DNA of 64,000 nt from an uncultured Bacteroidales bacterium (GTDB lineage Bacteria; Bacteroidota; Bacteroidia; Bacteroidales; F082), in the NCBI GenBank assembly GCA_905233685.1, contig CAJOEZ010000004.1, forward strand, positions 25,225 through 89,224. Direction: 5' to 3'. The translations under genes and the position numbers were made by a program. Positions 60,720 to 64,000 of the stretch are shown piece after piece. Under the pieces are notes generated by a model. The model did not search any database. It saw nothing but the letters and a program-made list of their open reading frames with translations, and was not told the origin of the DNA. Positions within the stretch are counted from its first letter, which is position 1. Every line of letters begins with the position of its first letter.

Positions 60720-63203
60720 ATGTCTTCCGACCGCATCACCCTTTTCGCTGAAGTCCTGTTGCCGATACCTGTTCCCGGGACTTTCACCTACCGCGTGCCT
60801 TTCGCGCTGAACGACCAAGTGCGCGTGGGTCAAAGGGCGGTGGTGCAGTTCGGCAAGACCAAAATCATGTCGGGACTGATTGTTGGGTTGACGGAAAAAG
60901 TGCCTTCGGTGGAAGTGAAATTCCTCATGGATTTGCTTGATGACCAGCCGCTTGTGAACGACAAACAACTGAAGTTCTGGGACTGGGTGAAGACCTATTA
61001 CATGTGCCATCTCGGAGAGGTGATGCAGGCTGCGCTGCCTTCCGCCTTGAAATTGAGCAGCGAAACCACCGTTGCCCTTTCGCCCGATTATGTCATTGAT
61101 TCCGTGACGCTTAACGACTTTGAGTACCTCATTGTGGAGGCTCTGCAAATCAAGCCGAAAATTGCCATTAGTGAGGTGAGCAAAATCATCGGTTTCAAGA
61201 AAGTGATGCCGCTGATTCACTCGATGATGGAAAAGAGCGTTTTGGTGATGGAGGAGGAACTGAACGAGAAGTACAAGGCTAAGTATGAGCGTTTTGTGCG
61301 GCTTGCGAGTGATTACCGCGACGAAGCTAAAGTGCATGAACTGATGGACACTTTGACCAAACGCGCCTACAAGCAGTTGGAAGTTTTGCTCGCCTTTTTT
61401 ACCCTCGGCGGCGACGCCGACAACGATGTCATGGCAAAGGCTTTGTTGCAAAAGGCCAATGCCAGCTCCACCATACTGAAAAATATGGCCGAAAAAGGCA
61501 TTTTTGAGGTCTATGAGCGCAAGGTCAGCCGACTGAAGGAATTCAAAGTGCAGACCGATGTGGACTCGATTCAACTTACTGAGGCACAACGGAAAGCTTA
61601 CGACGGAATCAAAACTGGATTTGAGGAAAACAAGCCCGTTTTGCTCCACGGCGTGACGTCGAGCGGCAAGACGGAAATCTACATCAAACTCATCAAGGAA
61701 GCCATCGACCGAGGGAAACAAGTGCTGTATCTCTTGCCTGAAATCGCACTTACCGCACAGATTATCAACCGCTTGAAGGAGTATTTCGGTGACAGGTTGG
61801 GCGTATATCATTCGCGTTATGGCACCAACGAAAGGGTAGAAGTTTGGGAACAAGTTCGCGACTTCGGACAAACGCAATCGCCTAAGCACCAGATTATTAT
61901 CGGTTCGCGCTCGGCCATCTTTTTGCCTTATTCCGACATAGGGCTCATCATCGTCGATGAGGAACACGACAGCAGCTTCAAGCAAATCGACCCTGCACCG
62001 CGCTACAACGCCCGTGATGCCGCCATTGTGTTGGCCGCCATGCACAAGGCGAACATCGTATTAGGCTCAGCCACACCGTCTTACGAGAGCTATTACAACG
62101 CCTTGAACGGTCGCTACCACCTTGTGGAAATCACGGAGCGGTTTGGCGGCGTTCAGATGCCCGAAATCATCCTCAGCGACATGCGCGTGGAGCGGCGGCG
62201 AAAGACCATGAAGGCCGACTTCGGCAGCACGCTTTTGGACGCGATGAAAGAGACCTTGGACGAGCACAACCAGACCATTTTGTTCCAAAACCGGCGCGGT
62301 TTTTCGCTGCGCTTAGAGTGCGATGAGTGCCATTATGTGCCGCAGTGCATCAATTGCGACGTGAGCCTGATTTACCACAAAAGCCAGAACGTGCTGCGCT
62401 GCCATTATTGCGGTTATACGGCTTCCGTCCCGAATGAGTGTCCCGTTTGCCACAGCACCAACATTCGGATGCATGGCTTTGGCACGGAGAAGATTGAGGA
62501 GGATTTGGCTCTCGTCATGCCCGAGGCCAAAGTTGCCCGCCTCGACCTCGACACAACCCGCTCGAAAAACGACTACCAGAGCATTTTGGAGGCCTTCCAA
62601 GACCATGAAACCAACATCCTTGTGGGCACACAAATGGTCACCAAGGGTTTGGATTTCGACTCGGTGAAGGTGGTGGGCATCCTCAACGCCGACAATATGC
62701 TTTCCTTCCCCGACTTCCGCGCCCACGAGCGCAGTTTCCAACTCATGGCGCAGGTGGCGGGTAGGGCAGGACGCAAGGGCAAGCAGGGCAAGGTCATCAT
62801 CCAGACCTATGAGCCGGCGCATCCCGTATTGCAAGATGTTTTGCGCAACGATTTCCGTGGGCTTTACGAGAAGCAGATGGTCATTCGCAGGCAGTTCGGC
62901 TATCCGCCGTTCTATCGCTTGATTCTCATTAGATTAAAGCATAAGGACTACCAAAAACTTAATCCCGCCGCAGCGGAGTTGGCCTCAATGTTGCGCCCCA
63001 TTTTCAAGCAAGACCTCCTCGGGCCAGAATACCCCGTTGTTTCAAGGGTCAAAAACCTGTATATCAAGCAGATGATGGTGAAGTTCCGGCGCGACTACAA
63101 CACCCAAAAGGTCAAGGAGTTGATTGCGCAGCAGATTCATTTGTTCCAGCAGAACTCTGATTTTAAGGCCGTTCAGGTGCAATTGGATGTTGATCCGATG
63201 TAG
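60720..63203 (+). CDS. priA: Primosomal protein N' (PriA helicase)
   Basis: Restarts stalled replication forks. The 827-residue protein has the DNA-binding N-terminal domain (LFAEVLLPIPVPGTFTYRVP), Walker A GVTSSGKTE (near 311-318), DEEH (near 411), the zinc-binding cysteines CDECHYVPQCINC and CHYCGYTASVPNECPVC, and helicase motifs GTQMVTKGLDFD and QVAGRAGRKGKQG. Starts 1 bp after the plug gene stop. Confidence 0.94.
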   Translation: MSSDRITLFAEVLLPIPVPGTFTYRVPFALNDQVRVGQRAVVQFGKTKIMSGLIVGLTEKVPSVEVKFLMDLLDDQPLVNDKQLKFWDWVKTYYMCHLGEVMQAALPSALKLSSETTVALSPDYVIDSVTLNDFEYLIVEALQIKPKIAISEVSKIIGFKKVMPLIHSMMEKSVLVMEEELNEKYKAKYERFVRLASDYRDEAKVHELMDTLTKRAYKQLEVLLAFFTLGGDADNDVMAKALLQKANASSTILKNMAEKGIFEVYERKVSRLKEFKVQTDVDSIQLTEAQRKAYDGIKTGFEENKPVLLHGVTSSGKTEIYIKLIKEAIDRGKQVLYLLPEIALTAQIINRLKEYFGDRLGVYHSRYGTNERVEVWEQVRDFGQTQSPKHQIIIGSRSAIFLPYSDIGLIIVDEEHDSSFKQIDPAPRYNARDAAIVLAAMHKANIVLGSATPSYESYYNALNGRYHLVEITERFGGVQMPEIILSDMRVERRRKTMKADFGSTLLDAMKETLDEHNQTILFQNRRGFSLRLECDECHYVPQCINCDVSLIYHKSQNVLRCHYCGYTASVPNECPVCHSTNIRMHGFGTEKIEEDLALVMPEAKVARLDLDTTRSKNDYQSILEAFQDHETNILVGTQMVTKGLDFDSVKVVGILNADNMLSFPDFRAHERSFQLMAQVAGRAGRKGKQGKVIIQTYEPAHPVLQDVLRNDFRGLYEKQMVIRRQFGYPPFYRLILIRLKHKDYQKLNPAAAELASMLRPIFKQDLLGPEYPVVSRVKNLYIKQMMVKFRRDYNTQKVKELIAQQIHLFQQNSDFKAVQVQLDVDPM

Positions 63204-63227
63204 AACTTGCCGATGTTCCCAAAGCGT

Positions 63228-63284
63228 TATTCTGCCGACTCATTCTTCACAAGCCGCACCGAACAACCGTATTCGCGGTTCATC
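63228..63284 (-). pseudogene. C-terminal remnant of a FISUMP-domain protein
   Basis: An 18-codon reverse frame, MNREYGCSVRLVKNESAE plus stop, matching the end of 'Fibrobacter succinogenes major paralogous' proteins (the R-YG-SVRxV pattern). Nothing of the rest of the domain is visible upstream, which is occupied by the lipoprotein gene. A broken gene relic rather than a real peptide is the likely explanation. Confidence 0.5.
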
Positions 63285-63305
63285 TAGGCAAAAATAATCC
63301 CCTTG

Positions 63306-63743
63306 CTATGGATAATACACTGTATAGTTCGTCCGTAGCAAAGAATCCGGCCCCAATTCCATCAAATCAATGGTTTTCAACACGTCATACACTATGAATA
63401 ACGAATCATATGTGGTGGTTTTGATAAACGTATAATCCGCTGGTAAAATGTAAAGCGTGTAATTCGTTGCTGGCTCGCTTGACACAAGCAAATCTTCCAA
63501 ACACCATCTGATAGTTTTTGAAATCTCTGTACAATCTTTTGGATTAACTTCCGTTTTCTTGCTTAGCCAATAATTATAATAAGTATCGCGAGCTAGATAA
63601 CAGATTGAAACAATGGAATCCGAATTGTTGGCCACTGTTATGTTTTTATGGCAAGGATCCCTGTTGCACTTGCTGGAACACAATGACAGTATTACAAAAG
63701 CAATACAGATTACGATTGCCGAACTCCTAAAATGCCTTTTCAT
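63306..63743 (-). CDS. Small cysteine-containing lipoprotein, unknown function
   Basis: A 145-residue protein with a long hydrophobic N terminus (SAIVICIAFVILSLCSSKC) and several cysteines (CNRDPCHKN, SICYLAR, RWCLEDLL), then a beta-rich region rich in Tyr and Thr. Predicted exported lipoprotein. No family recognised. AT-rich compared with its neighbours, and next to a gene relic, so it may be recently acquired. Confidence 0.6.
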   Translation of the reverse strand: MKRHFRSSAIVICIAFVILSLCSSKCNRDPCHKNITVANNSDSIVSICYLARDTYYNYWLSKKTEVNPKDCTEISKTIRWCLEDLLVSSEPATNYTLYILPADYTFIKTTTYDSLFIVYDVLKTIDLMELGPDSLLRTNYTVYYP

Positions 63744-64000
63744 AACGATTAGTATTGATTGTTGTAATAAATTGTATTTAAAACCTATTTTTTATAATGT
63801 TGCTTTGCTCATCATATGTGCCGTATGGTGGCCACATGTGATGTGATAAACAATTTTGCCGTTTTTTTCATGATGGTTCGTTATTTAGTTCATACAAATT
63901 GCCATTAGTGTCCACTAAAAATTTGGACGGTTTAAATTTGAATGTATAACTTAAAATAATAACAGTTCACTATTATCAATTTGTTCTTTGACATTGTTGA
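63744..64000. mobile_element. AT-rich edge, possible left end of an insertion sequence
   Basis: No ORF. A short inverted repeat GTCCA-N9-TGGAC at 63910-63928, then an AT-rich stretch and TGTTCTTTGACA at 63982-63993, which is close to a boxA antitermination signal. The arrangement resembles the start of some Bacteroidales insertion sequences, or of an rRNA operon leader; the rest lies beyond the window. Confidence 0.35.

Overview
The window looks like a chromosomal piece of a Bacteroidota genome, most likely an uncultured gut-type Bacteroidales. The evidence is: many exact matches to the Bacteroidota -7 promoter element TAnnTTTGC just upstream of genes; type IX secretion (T9SS) and gliding components (gldH, a T9SS plug protein, a PorV/PorQ-family protein, C-terminal sorting-like domains); a TonB-dependent receptor with a carboxypeptidase-like N-terminal domain; Na+-NQR; a BspA-type leucine-rich-repeat surface protein; and a GH95 fucosidase. 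I saw no tRNA, rRNA or CRISPR array. Several genes are annotated from a later start than the longest open frame, because the longer frame begins at an unlikely TTG.

Layout. 0-8.2 kb: a lipoprotein cut by the window edge, lnt-dus, then a reverse operon (SBF symporter, YfcC-type carrier, GH95). 8.2-18.8 kb: accessory region with a lipoprotein-type nitroreductase, an EamA/YiiX fusion, AbrB-like regulator plus acyltransferase, a duplicated lipoprotein locus, a frameshifted BspA protein and a membrane-anchored TPR/AraC regulator. 18.9-29.7 kb: alkD-like, hydrolase/GNAT fusion, ruvC, a repeat protein, SAM hydrolase, the compact ricT-gldH-mrcA-obg-pap2 operon, lemA and an L,D-transpeptidase. 29.8-41.6 kb: low-complexity secreted protein, 5'-nucleotidase, metallopeptidase, asnS-rpoN-histidine kinase, a REP-type Y1 transposase with palindromes, DAHP synthase/chorismate mutase and small lipoproteins. 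41.8-51.3 kb: a three-gene surface operon (TonB receptor, 1500-residue secreted protein, PorV-like protein). 51.3-63.2 kb: greA-hit, the nqr genes, T9SS plug and priA. 63.2-64 kb: gene remnant, lipoprotein and a possible mobile-element edge.

Three things stand out. First, nqrABCDE and nqrF are separated by a HEPN/MNT (HepT-MntA-like) toxin-antitoxin pair, a perfectly spaced promoter, a 173-nt nested fold-back element and a small lipoprotein; nqrF starts 4 nt after the MNT gene. Second, several families of short palindromic repeats lie inside reading frames (lnt, dus, GH95 three times, the BspA C-terminal domain, the 5' end of the DAHP synthase frame), and an intact REP-associated-type Y1 transposase sits in the same window. 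Third, the 41.8-51.3 kb operon couples a TonB receptor, a very large protein of unknown function and a PorV paralogue, suggesting a dedicated surface assembly. All function calls are from reading the sequence; no database search was run.
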